The translations under genes were made by a program, and so were the position numbers. This document shows, piece after piece, positions 16,510 to 23,221 of a stretch of 24,419 nt of DNA. The first letter of the stretch is position 1. Each line of letters opens with the position of its first letter. The stretch lies in contig WJJB01000519.1 in the NCBI GenBank assembly GCA_014729935.1, positions 1 through 24,419 on the forward strand, read 5' to 3'. The stretch comes from Candidatus Bathyarchaeota archaeon. GTDB taxonomy: Archaea > Asgardarchaeota > Lokiarchaeia > Sigyniarchaeales > Sigyniarchaeaceae. The notes beneath the pieces were generated by a model. It was not told the DNA's origin. It searched no databases and saw only the letters and a program-made list of their open reading frames with translations.

Positions 16510-16794
16510 AGCATTAAAGGTTTTATCTACCTTGAGAGAGAAGACTCGCTATCTTGAAGGGTGATCTAACGGTTGGATGAATTTCACCCTTCAGGAACTA
16601 CACGGTCCCGCGTGTATTACATGGTGGTTCGTGCGTGTCTTCAAGATTAGGCAAGCGGGGCGCGCCCAGGTTGAAAGTTTTTTAGGAATGATGGAAAGTA
16701 TAGATGTAACCATTTGCTTGGAAAGGTGGTAATTATCCTTGGATATCCAAATAACCTATTCCAACATTCATGAAACTCATCGGGATTCACGATA
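16510..16794. other. Intergenic stretch between thermosome and GNAT genes
   Basis: No gene seen in this divergent interval of about 285 bases. It contains a long inverted repeat (16555-16593) and a shorter one, TACACG/CGTGTA (16599-16616). No tRNA T-arm signature or convincing C/D-box pair was found. The right end should hold the GNAT promoter, but no clear TATA box or ribosome-binding site stands out before the ATG at 16795. Confidence 0.4.
16555..16593. repeat. Inverted repeat with 10-bp perfect arms
   Basis: TGAAGGGTGA (16555-16564) and TCACCCTTCA (16584-16593) pair perfectly with a 19-base loop. It could be a hairpin in a thermosome leader-opposed transcript, a regulator site, or part of a small RNA. 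It lies about 100 bases upstream of the thermosome ATG and 200 upstream of the GNAT ATG. There is no T-run on either side, so a simple terminator is unlikely. Confidence 0.5.
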
Positions 16795-17244
16795 ATGAGT
16801 AACGAAAATATAACGATACGGCAATACAAGGAAGATGACAAGGATTATGCCACGAACCTTATGAGGCATTTATGTAATACATTCCATGTGGAATTTGACG
16901 AGGAACGTTGGAAACGAGCGTTAGATGAAAAAATCTTGAAATCTGACCTCACCAGGTTATTCTTGGCGGAAATCAAGGATGAGATCGTGGGGATGCTAGT
17001 TGCTGATATAAGGCGAGGGGGTAGTTCCACGAGAACGGGGTACATTACTAACTTGATAGTTGCCCCGGATTCGAGAAACATTGGAGCGGGGGAAAGTTTA
17101 ATGAAGCATGCCATTGATTTCTTGAGAGAAAACCACGCCCAAGCGGTAAAGGTGAACGTGAGAGCAACTGTTCCAGATGCGAGACGCCTTTTCACCAAGC
17201 TTGGATTCAAGGAATACGTGATTCAATACTTCAAGCCACTGTAA
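16795..17244 (+). CDS. GNAT-family N-acetyltransferase
   Basis: 149 aa, a single GNAT domain of standard length. Moves an acetyl group from acetyl-CoA to an amine. The substrate cannot be predicted. Seen: strand-helix start ITIRQYKEDDKDYATNLMRH, the central strand pair LFLAEIKDEIVGMLVADI (residues 55-72), motif A YITNLIVAPDSRNIGAGESLMKHAIDFL (83-110) with the acetyl-CoA pyrophosphate loop RNIGAG (94-99), and motif B RRLFTKLGFKEY (130-141). The domain is complete with no fusion. The ATG follows GATA with no clear ribosome-binding site, so a leaderless transcript is possible. It converges with the 595-aa gene, with 14 bases between them. Confidence 0.85.
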   Translation: MSNENITIRQYKEDDKDYATNLMRHLCNTFHVEFDEERWKRALDEKILKSDLTRLFLAEIKDEIVGMLVADIRRGGSSTRTGYITNLIVAPDSRNIGAGESLMKHAIDFLRENHAQAVKVNVRATVPDARRLFTKLGFKEYVIQYFKPL

Positions 17245-17258
17245 TCCAAGAAAGATTG

Positions 17259-19046
17259 TCAGTATTTGTGAATGATTTTTTCTTGGATGGCTTTTATTGC
17301 CTTTAAGGGGCGCCGTGCAAGGATTTTTTTCAAGTTACTTGGCAGGGCAATCAGAGTGCATTGCTTGGGATCACGTATAGTTCTAATGATCTTGACAATC
17401 CTGAGAGGACGAAGTCTTCTTGAAAAAAATAATTGCTTAAAGGTGCCACCGAGCACTTTCAGTGGTTTTGTCGTTAATATAATTGCAGGTATCCTTCCTT
17501 GAAACGTTTCCATGGAATTGGTTTCTACGCTCCCGGTTTCCTTGGCAGTATTAGCAATTCCTTCATCTTTAGCACCAAGGGTTGCTATCTCCTCTTTTGT
17601 TGGATCATTCAATGCCGCCAAGTATTCCATGGTTTTCAGGAATGACGGGTGTCGTGAAATGGCTGCTGCATTTCCTAGATCCACGGAATTATCTATAAGG
17701 TTCGATATATCAACCGGGATGATATCCTTGAGCATGCCGTCCTTGATCTTCAACAACCAAGAGTTTATGGTTTTCTCGCTCGGATTTGAAATGCAAAGGA
17801 GAAAACCTGGTGCATTTTCCATCCATTCGGATAGGCCAATTGACACATATCTTGCTATTTCACGAGGGCGAATCTTAGGTAAATCTAGACGCAAACCGGA
17901 AACCCTTGCGAATATCCTCGGGAATACTCTTACCACGGGTGGCCTCGGTACCATGAACCAGCTTTCCTCGAAATTCTTAAGGAAATTTGCAAGCATCTCC
18001 ACGATCACACCCAAGAAATCAAATCCCTGTGATTCAAAGGAATTACTCGCAAGCACATCAATTATATTGAGTAAAATATCGATCAATGGACGATTTCTGA
18101 GCAATAGCACGTGAGTAACTCCTTGGTCTTGCTTGATCCGGAAAATCAATTCTCGGGCACCATGCAACCCTGAAGGAAAGCTTTCTTCAATTTTAATCTG
18201 GAGAGGGGAGATGTGTACCCGATTTCTTGATCGGTCGATTTTAAAGGGCAAGATGGCATGCATTCCTGCAAAAGCAAGCACCATTGGCTTTCCCGGGAGT
18301 AATTCCTCGATGAATACTTGGAATGCAGATAAATCGATATCTTCCAAGAGTAGCGCCACCTTTCCTAGAAATACATCCAGCTTGCCAGGAGCCGGGTGAA
18401 AAATCACCTTCCCTTTTCTCCAAGCTATCGTGAGATTTTTCATTGATCTTAATAGTAAATCGAGGGTAATGCCTTCATGTTTTTCATTTCTTTCCTGGAT
18501 ATTGGAAGCAATTAGCTCAAGAGATTTCTGGGTAATTACTCTCATTCTCTGGATGTCGCAATCTTCCTGCTTGGAGATTTCTTTTAGAATACCATCGAGG
18601 ATGCTGGCATCTTCCTTTCCGTTATCTCCATTTAAAATTCTCCTTAGGGAGATTGCATCCACATCAGCCAAGGTTGTTTCATCTAACTGCTGATACCTGT
18701 AACCCATCTTGGGATCATTCATCAAGTAACCACCGGAGATCATGGCTCCAGTATCCATGTCAAGGATAAGATCAACGGAGTTCTTCCAAGAACCCTTGAT
18801 TTCCAATCCGTGCGTCTTGAAAAATTCTCCCAAGAATCCTTTCGGCACCAGCAAGGGTAGCCAAGGGAGCTTGATCAACTCTAGGTGTGAGGGATCACTT
18901 GCAAGTTGATCGCCTGCAGACATGGCAAAATTCTTGGCATCGCACCGTTCCTTCATTGCATCAACGTGCCATGTCTTTAGCCAACGCGCTATCGTTCCAG
19001 TGCTCCCAGAATCACTCTTGATCTCTACTTTTTCATCCATCTTCAT
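17259..19046 (-). CDS. Unrecognised 595-aa protein with a strongly basic C-terminal tail
   Basis: Start placed at ATG 19046. A TTG one codon earlier and an ATG two codons later are alternatives, all without a convincing ribosome-binding site. There is no signal peptide or membrane helix. Residues 1-430 look like a mixed alpha/beta soluble protein with hydrophobic blocks such as KLPWLPLLVPKGFLGEFF, MVLAFAGMHAILPF and VTHVLLLRNRPLIDILLNIID. A low-complexity Glu/Thr/Asn stretch follows (GSVETNSMETF), then about 75 residues with some 20 Lys/Arg and a long hydrophobic-basic alternation (FKQLFFSRRLRPLRIVKIIR and LARRPLKAIKAIQEKIIHKY). The tail could lie on acidic membrane lipid or bind nucleic acid. 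No known family or active-site motif is recognised. The neighbours are unrelated single genes. Confidence 0.75.
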   Translation of the reverse strand: MKMDEKVEIKSDSGSTGTIARWLKTWHVDAMKERCDAKNFAMSAGDQLASDPSHLELIKLPWLPLLVPKGFLGEFFKTHGLEIKGSWKNSVDLILDMDTGAMISGGYLMNDPKMGYRYQQLDETTLADVDAISLRRILNGDNGKEDASILDGILKEISKQEDCDIQRMRVITQKSLELIASNIQERNEKHEGITLDLLLRSMKNLTIAWRKGKVIFHPAPGKLDVFLGKVALLLEDIDLSAFQVFIEELLPGKPMVLAFAGMHAILPFKIDRSRNRVHISPLQIKIEESFPSGLHGARELIFRIKQDQGVTHVLLLRNRPLIDILLNIIDVLASNSFESQGFDFLGVIVEMLANFLKNFEESWFMVPRPPVVRVFPRIFARVSGLRLDLPKIRPREIARYVSIGLSEWMENAPGFLLCISNPSEKTINSWLLKIKDGMLKDIIPVDISNLIDNSVDLGNAAAISRHPSFLKTMEYLAALNDPTKEEIATLGAKDEGIANTAKETGSVETNSMETFQGRIPAIILTTKPLKVLGGTFKQLFFSRRLRPLRIVKIIRTIRDPKQCTLIALPSNLKKILARRPLKAIKAIQEKIIHKY

Positions 19047-19163
19047 CAACCACTTCTTGAAGGCAGCTTGGGTGAATGGTGGGATTGCGACAGGTGGGAA
19101 GGTTTTTTTTCATTCGATTGGTACAAACCCACGTGCATGCACCATGCCATAGATAGCACGCTT

Positions 19164-19173
19164 CAATATATTG
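19164..19173 (+). promoter_or_regulatory. TATA-like palindrome upstream of the 19220 gene
   Basis: CAATATATTG is a perfect 10-bp palindrome about 47-56 bases before the ATG at 19220 and in the shared region with the divergent 595-aa gene. It may serve as TATA box for either direction. A second A/T run, CTAAATACT, lies at 19192-19200. Confidence 0.3.
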
Positions 19174-19219
19174 TAATAAGCCAGCTATCATCTAAATACT
19201 ATCGCCACAAGGGATAACC

Positions 19220-19618
19220 ATGGAAACAACCTACCATCCTGAAATCCCCGATACCAAGTTTAGGACACTTCCAGCTCCACTACTTGAAGGTGTTTTGGAA
19301 CGAAGCATTGAGTATGGTTTTTACGAGCACCTCCAAGAATTCAGGGACGAGTTCCGTCTTTGCTCCGAGGATATCAATTATCATGAAAAAATGGAAGAGA
19401 TAATGAATTTTCTTCTTGAGGATACATGGTACATGATATCTAATGAAGCAGCGGATAATGATATTCCTGTCTTCATCTTCCAAAAGGAGAATGCGTCATT
19501 ATTTCTCTCTGGTGCAATCGCGGAAAAGCTTCATGGAGTCGTGATGATACTGACGGCAGGAACGAAATCGGAATTGAGGTTTTTCACCAAGAAGGTAAAT
19601 GGGCTCATGACCACGTGA
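19220..19618 (+). CDS. Small unrecognised acidic protein (132 aa)
   Basis: ATG start with AAGGGAT six bases upstream. The product begins METTYHPEIPDTKFRTLPAP. It is acidic in its first two thirds (EFRDEFRLCSEDINYHEKMEEI), with predicted helices, followed by a strand-rich block (PVFIFQKENASLFLSGAIAEKLHGVVMILTAGTKSELRFFTKKV) that looks like the alternating strands and helix of a small alpha/beta domain. No membrane segment or metal motif. No family recognised. It stands alone on the plus strand between two divergent or convergent minus-strand genes. Reasonable codon use, the ribosome-binding site and a following terminator region support it being real. Confidence 0.65.
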   Translation: METTYHPEIPDTKFRTLPAPLLEGVLERSIEYGFYEHLQEFRDEFRLCSEDINYHEKMEEIMNFLLEDTWYMISNEAADNDIPVFIFQKENASLFLSGAIAEKLHGVVMILTAGTKSELRFFTKKVNGLMTT

Positions 19619-19631
19619 ATTAGCGATTGAT

Positions 19632-19662
19632 AAAAAAAAGGATGAGCATGAGGCGCTTCATG
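19632..19662 (-). terminator. Hairpin plus T-run after the AhpD-like gene
   Basis: On the minus strand a 16-bp near-palindrome (19647-19662, arms CATGA/TCATG around a GC-rich GCGC centre, one mismatched pair) is followed seven bases later by eight T residues (19639-19632). It lies 38 bases past the stop of the carboxymuconolactone-decarboxylase-like gene. The arrangement matches an intrinsic terminator. Confidence 0.5.
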
Positions 19663-19699
19663 GTTATTTCATCAAGAATAGCACGCGGGTGAGCTGAAT

Positions 19700-20047
19700 T
19701 CATTCTTTTTTCTGGAATTCCTTTATTGCCTGCATGACCCGCTGCCCCATCATGAGTGATGGTGCTCCACCCATGAGACTTGCAACGAAAACAATCTCCA
19801 TGATCTCTCCCGGTTTTGCCCCGTGTTCAAGTGCATCTTTGGTATGAATCGCAATGCACCATTCACATTTTGTAACCACCGATAGCGCGATAGCAACGAG
19901 TTTCTTGGTCTTGACATCAACGGCTCCTTCACGTTCAGTTTCTTGCTTGAATTTCTGGAATGCCTCCAAGAAATCGGGATATTGCTTCCCCATTTCTTGA
20001 AGGGTCCGCTTTACCTGTGTTAAACGTTCTTGCATTCTTGGCATCAT
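19700..20047 (-). CDS. Carboxymuconolactone decarboxylase / AhpD-like protein
   Basis: 115 aa, one CMD domain of COG0599 type. Seen: the C-x2-C-x3-H motif in KCEWCIAIHTKDALEHGAK (Cys61, Cys64, His68) and the following GEIMEIVFVASLMGGAPSLM helix pair. Known: proteins with this motif act as AhpD-like thiol peroxidase or disulfide-reducing partners, and others are lactone decarboxylases. The CxxC supports the redox role here. Start: two consecutive ATGs follow GGGAGGT at four and seven bases. The second (20044) has the better spacing. The promoter region carries an 18-bp palindrome over an ATAT core (20084-20101), suggesting regulation. It is on the same strand as the RraA-like gene upstream, 142 bases apart, so it is probably transcribed from its own promoter. 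Confidence 0.85.
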   Translation of the reverse strand: MMPRMQERLTQVKRTLQEMGKQYPDFLEAFQKFKQETEREGAVDVKTKKLVAIALSVVTKCEWCIAIHTKDALEHGAKPGEIMEIVFVASLMGGAPSLMMGQRVMQAIKEFQKKE

Positions 20048-20083
20048 CTTTACCTCCCGTTGGATGTCGGATTTACCGACGAG

Positions 20084-20101
20084 ATCACTTATATTAGTGA
20101 T
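20084..20101 (-). promoter_or_regulatory. 18-bp palindrome over the AhpD-like gene's TATA region
   Basis: ATCACT and AGTGAT form perfect 6-bp inverted arms around TATATT. Only the innermost T/T pair next to the ATAT core fails to match. It lies 37-54 bases upstream of the first ATG, where a TATA box with a short leader is expected. Candidate operator, possibly for a redox-responsive repressor. Confidence 0.5.
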
Positions 20102-20189
20102 TATTACGCGGATATCGTGCTGACGAGCTTGAAGTCATGCGCGATAAGAGGTGGTTTAATTTTTAGACGCTTTCAACCTTAGTAATCAT

Positions 20190-20963
20190 TCAAGGAATTC
20201 CACTGAAATGTGAATCACGGTTTTGCTTAAATTTGGTTGAAGCAGCATCCAAATCATTCAAGAATTCGTCCAAGGATTTCCCCGCTGCAGCCTTTGTAGC
20301 TGCAATGAGAGTTTCGCATTCATTCGCATCCATGAACCTCGCGGCGTCCAAGAGATTAGACGCATCTCTTGGAGGAACCACGAGAAATCCGTGTTTATCC
20401 GCGTGAATGAGATCTCCAGGAGTGATTTCAACTCCAAATACGTGTACCGAACAATTCCACCTTACAGGATGGCTATACGCGTGTCCAACGCAAAGGCGTT
20501 TTGCAATAGCCTTGAACCCGATTATACTCATTTCATCAACATCCCGGATAGCGCCATCCGTGATGGTACCAACGCAACCTAATGCTTTATGGATGGAGGC
20601 ATTCACCTCCCCCCAAAAAGAACCAACCGAGCAGTCACCATCCAAGTCTTGTACCACGATGATCTTGGGATAATCTCCCTGTCCCACGTATTCCCTGTAC
20701 GATCGCCACGCACCAGGTGATTCTTCCTTGTGGCGGTGATTTCCCGGTTCTATCACGACCGTCATGGCATATCCGACCATGGCTCCCATCTCCCCCATGA
20801 AATCCCGGGTTTCCTCCCGATTGAAGATCAATGCCAGTCTATCATTGGATGTGATAGCTTCAAGACCATTATAAATAGTAGGCGTATTCCAACGTGCAAG
20901 CTGTAATAATTCACCGCGAGAAAGAATTCGTTTTGCTTGATTATCGTTCTTTCCAGATGCCAT
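20190..20963 (-). CDS. RraA / HMG-aldolase-like family protein
   Basis: 257 aa. The family fold (formerly annotated as dimethylmenaquinone methyltransferase) covers class II pyruvate aldolases such as HMG/CHA aldolase and the RNase E regulator RraA. Seen: GDCSVGSFWGEVNASIHKALGC (residues 109-130, the Gly-rich swivelling loop), VGTITDGAIRDVDEM (131-145) with the Arg-Asp pair that binds pyruvate and the divalent metal in aldolases, and VFGVEITPGDLIHADKHGFLVVP (175-197). The conserved Arg/Asp and the GDxxHAD block are intact, so an aldolase or related lyase is more likely than an RraA-type inhibitor. Archaea here have no RNase E context. The substrate is unknown. A TATA box lies 22-30 bases upstream. 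Confidence 0.8.
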   Translation of the reverse strand: MASGKNDNQAKRILSRGELLQLARWNTPTIYNGLEAITSNDRLALIFNREETRDFMGEMGAMVGYAMTVVIEPGNHRHKEESPGAWRSYREYVGQGDYPKIIVVQDLDGDCSVGSFWGEVNASIHKALGCVGTITDGAIRDVDEMSIIGFKAIAKRLCVGHAYSHPVRWNCSVHVFGVEITPGDLIHADKHGFLVVPPRDASNLLDAARFMDANECETLIAATKAAAGKSLDEFLNDLDAASTKFKQNRDSHFSGIP

Positions 20964-20984
20964 GGTATGAGTTTACCCCCGGGT

Positions 20985-20993
20985 GCATATAAG
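20985..20993 (-). promoter_or_regulatory. TATA box of the RraA-like gene
   Basis: The minus strand has CTTATATGC ending 21 bases before the ATG, giving a centre near -26 and so a leaderless or very short leader transcript. GGGGGT occurs in between but is too far from the ATG for a good ribosome-binding site. Confidence 0.5.
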
Positions 20994-21040
20994 TCCACAC
21001 CCGTTAGCACGTAAACGTTTGGGAGTGAAAGAAAAATAAT

Positions 21041-21673
21041 TCAAGCGGTTCCTGCTGATGAACCCTCTGCTTCTGCCCTGAGACGTTGGTAGTGACGTAA
21101 TACACATTCTCTAGCGGCATAAACGAAAGCACGTTTCACGTTCGTTCCAGTAATAGCAACGGTTTCGAAGACGACCGTGTGGGGCATCTTTGCTGCCCCG
21201 AGCACCTCGCGAACCTTTTCAATTGGTGTTATCTGCGGTAAATCTCTCTTGTTTGCGCAAACTACCATTGGCACTTCGGGGGGTGTTTTACCACCATCAG
21301 GGCTCAGCACCTTGGAACCGTAGAATTGCAGAAGTTCCTTCAAGGAATAGATATTTTCATTCCATTGGGCAACGTCCGAATCCCAAAAGAACACGAGCGC
21401 GTCGGTTCCCTTCAAGACAGTCTTCCGCTGAAACTTGTGGCGTCTTTGTCCAGCGACCGTATACACTTGAAACACGACGTTGGAGACCTTGGCAACCAAG
21501 CGATCGAAGAACAGCGTCCTACCCGTGGGATCGGCGATGCTTTGCAATTTACCTGATGCAAGACCCTCCTTCTCGTACACCCACGAAAGGGCTGTTGTCT
21601 TGCCACCCATGGAGGGTCCCCAGAAGACCAACTTGAAAACCAAAGTGCCGTCTGCCCTTCTACTTGGACACAT
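21041..21673 (-). CDS. MglA/Arf-like small GTPase
   Basis: 210 aa Ras-superfamily GTPase. Seen: G1 GPSMGGKT (residues 19-26), G2 region DPTGRTLFFD (48-57) with the switch-I Thr, G3 TVAGQRR (72-78, the MglA type that lacks the usual DxxG Asp), G4 NKRD (141-144), G5 AITGTN (173-178), and DALVFFWDSD after switch II as in MglA and Rag/Arf relatives. Known: MglA controls polarity in bacteria, and Asgard archaea carry many MglA/Arf-like GTPases, often paired with roadblock proteins or longin domains; none is adjacent here. The first 10 residues are polar, and no lipidation signal (no N-terminal Gly, no C-terminal Cys) is visible, so membrane attachment would need a partner. A truncated, frameshifted copy lies at 23589-23747. 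The C-terminus is a helix (VLRHYQRLRAEAEGSS). Confidence 0.9.
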   Translation of the reverse strand: MCPSRRADGTLVFKLVFWGPSMGGKTTALSWVYEKEGLASGKLQSIADPTGRTLFFDRLVAKVSNVVFQVYTVAGQRRHKFQRKTVLKGTDALVFFWDSDVAQWNENIYSLKELLQFYGSKVLSPDGGKTPPEVPMVVCANKRDLPQITPIEKVREVLGAAKMPHTVVFETVAITGTNVKRAFVYAARECVLRHYQRLRAEAEGSSAGTA

Positions 21674-21735
21674 AAATATTTCACTTTAAATTATGAACTG
21701 GATGTTAGTAATTCTATAGGGAATAAGTAATTGTT

Positions 21736-21782
21736 GGTTCCCGGGTTAATAAAGCTACGCACCAAACCGTGCGGGTGGAACC
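21736..21782. repeat. Nested inverted repeats upstream of the GTPase
   Basis: GGTTCC (21736-21741) pairs with GGAACC (21777-21782), and inside it CGCAC (21758-21762) pairs with GTGCG (21769-21773). The palindrome CCCGGG (21740-21745) overlaps the left arm. It could be a hairpin with an internal bulge in the 5' leader of the GTPase gene, a terminator-like structure of the MBL gene, or a regulator site. It lies in a 273-bp gap that otherwise shows no gene. Confidence 0.35.
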
Positions 21783-21946
21783 TCGTTCGACTTCTCCATT
21801 ATCGAATCATCATAGCGTCTTATTAGTCTTTTATTGCAAAATATACCCAGCCACTTTCATGGTATCGGGAGATAATTTGCGTTCGATGAAAGCAAAGGTG
21901 TAAAGCAGTTCTTCGGAAAACACTCCCGGTCGACATGATGGCAGGC

Positions 21947-22906
21947 TCACTTAATTCCAAGATCCATCATGATACCATAAACGATGAGAAATGCCAAGTT
22001 TCGTACAACTCCCTTATCCATCACGCAGGTTGCAATATATGCCTGGTATCGATCTAGCATCATCTTCACCAATCCCCGGGTCGAATGTATACCTGTGGCA
22101 TGTACATCTTGAATAAATTTTGTGATTTCATCGAGCTTGTCAATGGCAACATCACACAAATTCTTGATACGTTCTTGACCGACAACTCCACCAACATGGC
22201 TAAATATCCCAATTTCAACATCAAGTTTCTTGATCTTTTTCACGCTCTCGATATAGAGATCTTTCCGATACGAGGGCGCGGCTGTTGCTGGTAATGGTGA
22301 AAGGTGCTTGTGCAGGTTAATACCCATTGCCTCGCCAAAGAAACATGTCCATGGAACGCCATCCTTGAATATAACGGGTGACACATGATCGTCAGCGTGC
22401 CCAGGAGTTTCCAATAACTTGATGGAGAGATGCTTGTTGAGAGAATAAGTTCCACGGGATCTAATTATCTCGATCTCACCTTTATCAATATCAGCAACGG
22501 TTCCCAACAGGCGTGAAAATTGCTTGCGGGCAGGGGCAACGGCATCCTTGAGATCAGTAAGAAGGGGCGCCATCCTATCGTTGGTCATGATAGATACACG
22601 TGCTCCAATTTCCCGTAACTTGGAGGATAATATAGAAATCCCGCCCGCGTGATCGAAATGATGATGGGAGGGTATGATGTAAATTTCCTCATGTGGCAAT
22701 CCGTGGAATGTGATGTAATTGATCAGCTGACCGGCCGTGCGAGAGGTACCCGCGTCAAGCAAGACAAGAATCCCATCATCCTCGATGATGCATGAATTTG
22801 CGAAGAGCGATGAATCATACATGTTCAAGTCAACAAGATGTAATCCCTCGTCTTTCTTTCCCGAATGATAAATACGACCTGCAGCGAGAGATTCATTTCC
22901 AGCCAT
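21947..22906 (-). CDS. MBL-fold metallo-hydrolase
   Basis: 319 aa metallo-beta-lactamase fold. Seen: LLDAGTS (residues 49-55), the metal motif PSHHHFDHAGG (79-89) with His81, His83, Asp85 and His86, the distal TPGHADDH (167-174) with His170, FFGEAMG (189-195) where the bridging Asp of most members is Glu, and a late SHVGG with the last His. Two metal ions are likely. Substrate classes range from glyoxalase II and lactonases to flavodiiron-related enzymes. Length and the extended helical C-terminal part (residues about 215-319) do not fix a subfamily. The ATG is preceded by AAAATAAAGTGC without a ribosome-binding site; a leaderless promoter is possible. Confidence 0.82.
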   Translation of the reverse strand: MAGNESLAAGRIYHSGKKDEGLHLVDLNMYDSSLFANSCIIEDDGILVLLDAGTSRTAGQLINYITFHGLPHEEIYIIPSHHHFDHAGGISILSSKLREIGARVSIMTNDRMAPLLTDLKDAVAPARKQFSRLLGTVADIDKGEIEIIRSRGTYSLNKHLSIKLLETPGHADDHVSPVIFKDGVPWTCFFGEAMGINLHKHLSPLPATAAPSYRKDLYIESVKKIKKLDVEIGIFSHVGGVVGQERIKNLCDVAIDKLDEITKFIQDVHATGIHSTRGLVKMMLDRYQAYIATCVMDKGVVRNLAFLIVYGIMMDLGIK

Positions 22907-22972
22907 GGCTTTGCACTTTATTTTGGTTCATTGTGCTTCAACATGATATTCCGTGGAAGGTAATTAACCCAT

Positions 22973-23098
22973 TCATTTTTTCATGAAGAATAACGGTGCA
23001 TAGATGATAACGTTCTCCACACTTAATAATTTCACGGTAACTTTCCCACTGGGAATGATGTGAACGTTCCAATGGTCTTCTTCAACCTTCGCAACCAT
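22973..23098 (-). CDS. Possible 41-aa small protein
   Basis: ATG to TGA on the minus strand, reading MVAKVEEDHWNVHIIPSGKV then a beta-like VTVKLLSVENVIIYAPLFF and ending MKK. The alternating hydrophobic pattern and sensible codon use look protein-like. A TATTAAAT box lies 20-27 bases upstream, matching a leaderless start. No ribosome-binding site. Short frames arise by chance, so this stays tentative. Confidence 0.3.
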   Translation of the reverse strand: MVAKVEEDHWNVHIIPSGKVTVKLLSVENVIIYAPLFFMKK

Positions 23099-23133
23099 CG
23101 TATGGCCAAGTTACACGGATTTAATAGCGAGTT

Positions 23134-23161
23134 GGATAAATCTTATTAAAAAGATTTGTCC
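23134..23161. promoter_or_regulatory. 28-bp near-palindrome with an ATTAAA core
   Basis: GGATAAATCTT (23134-23144) and AAGATTTGTCC (23151-23161) pair over 11 bases with one G-T mismatch around ATTAAA. It is 60 bases past the membrane-protein stop and about 36-63 bases upstream of the possible small ORF on the same strand. It may be an operator or the stem of a weak terminator. It is A/T-rich and has no T-run after it. Confidence 0.4.
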
Positions 23162-23221
23162 ATTCGTATGGATTAACAATACCGGGATTCGATGTTATCA
23201 AACGGCTTCGCCAATGTCCCG

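Larger units (their letters stand above)
22907..23221. other. Intergenic interval of 315 bases with one possible small ORF and a palindrome
   Basis: Lies between the MBL gene start and the membrane-protein stop, both minus strand. It holds the MBL promoter at the left, a possible 41-codon minus-strand ORF (22973-23098) and a 28-bp near-palindrome (23134-23161). No tRNA-like structure seen. Confidence 0.4.

Noticed and set aside
16555..16680. tRNA or C/D-box RNA in the thermosome-GNAT gap
   Set aside because: GGTTCG-like text is present at 16626, but no GGTTCRAAYCC T-arm, acceptor pairing or paired C and D boxes were found.
21190..21636. Plus-strand frame of 148 codons opposite the GTPase gene
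   Set aside because: The minus strand encodes all five GTPase motifs; the plus frame is its shadow. The similar plus-strand peptide near 23640-23720 is explained by the GTPase relic on the minus strand, not by a conserved plus-strand gene.
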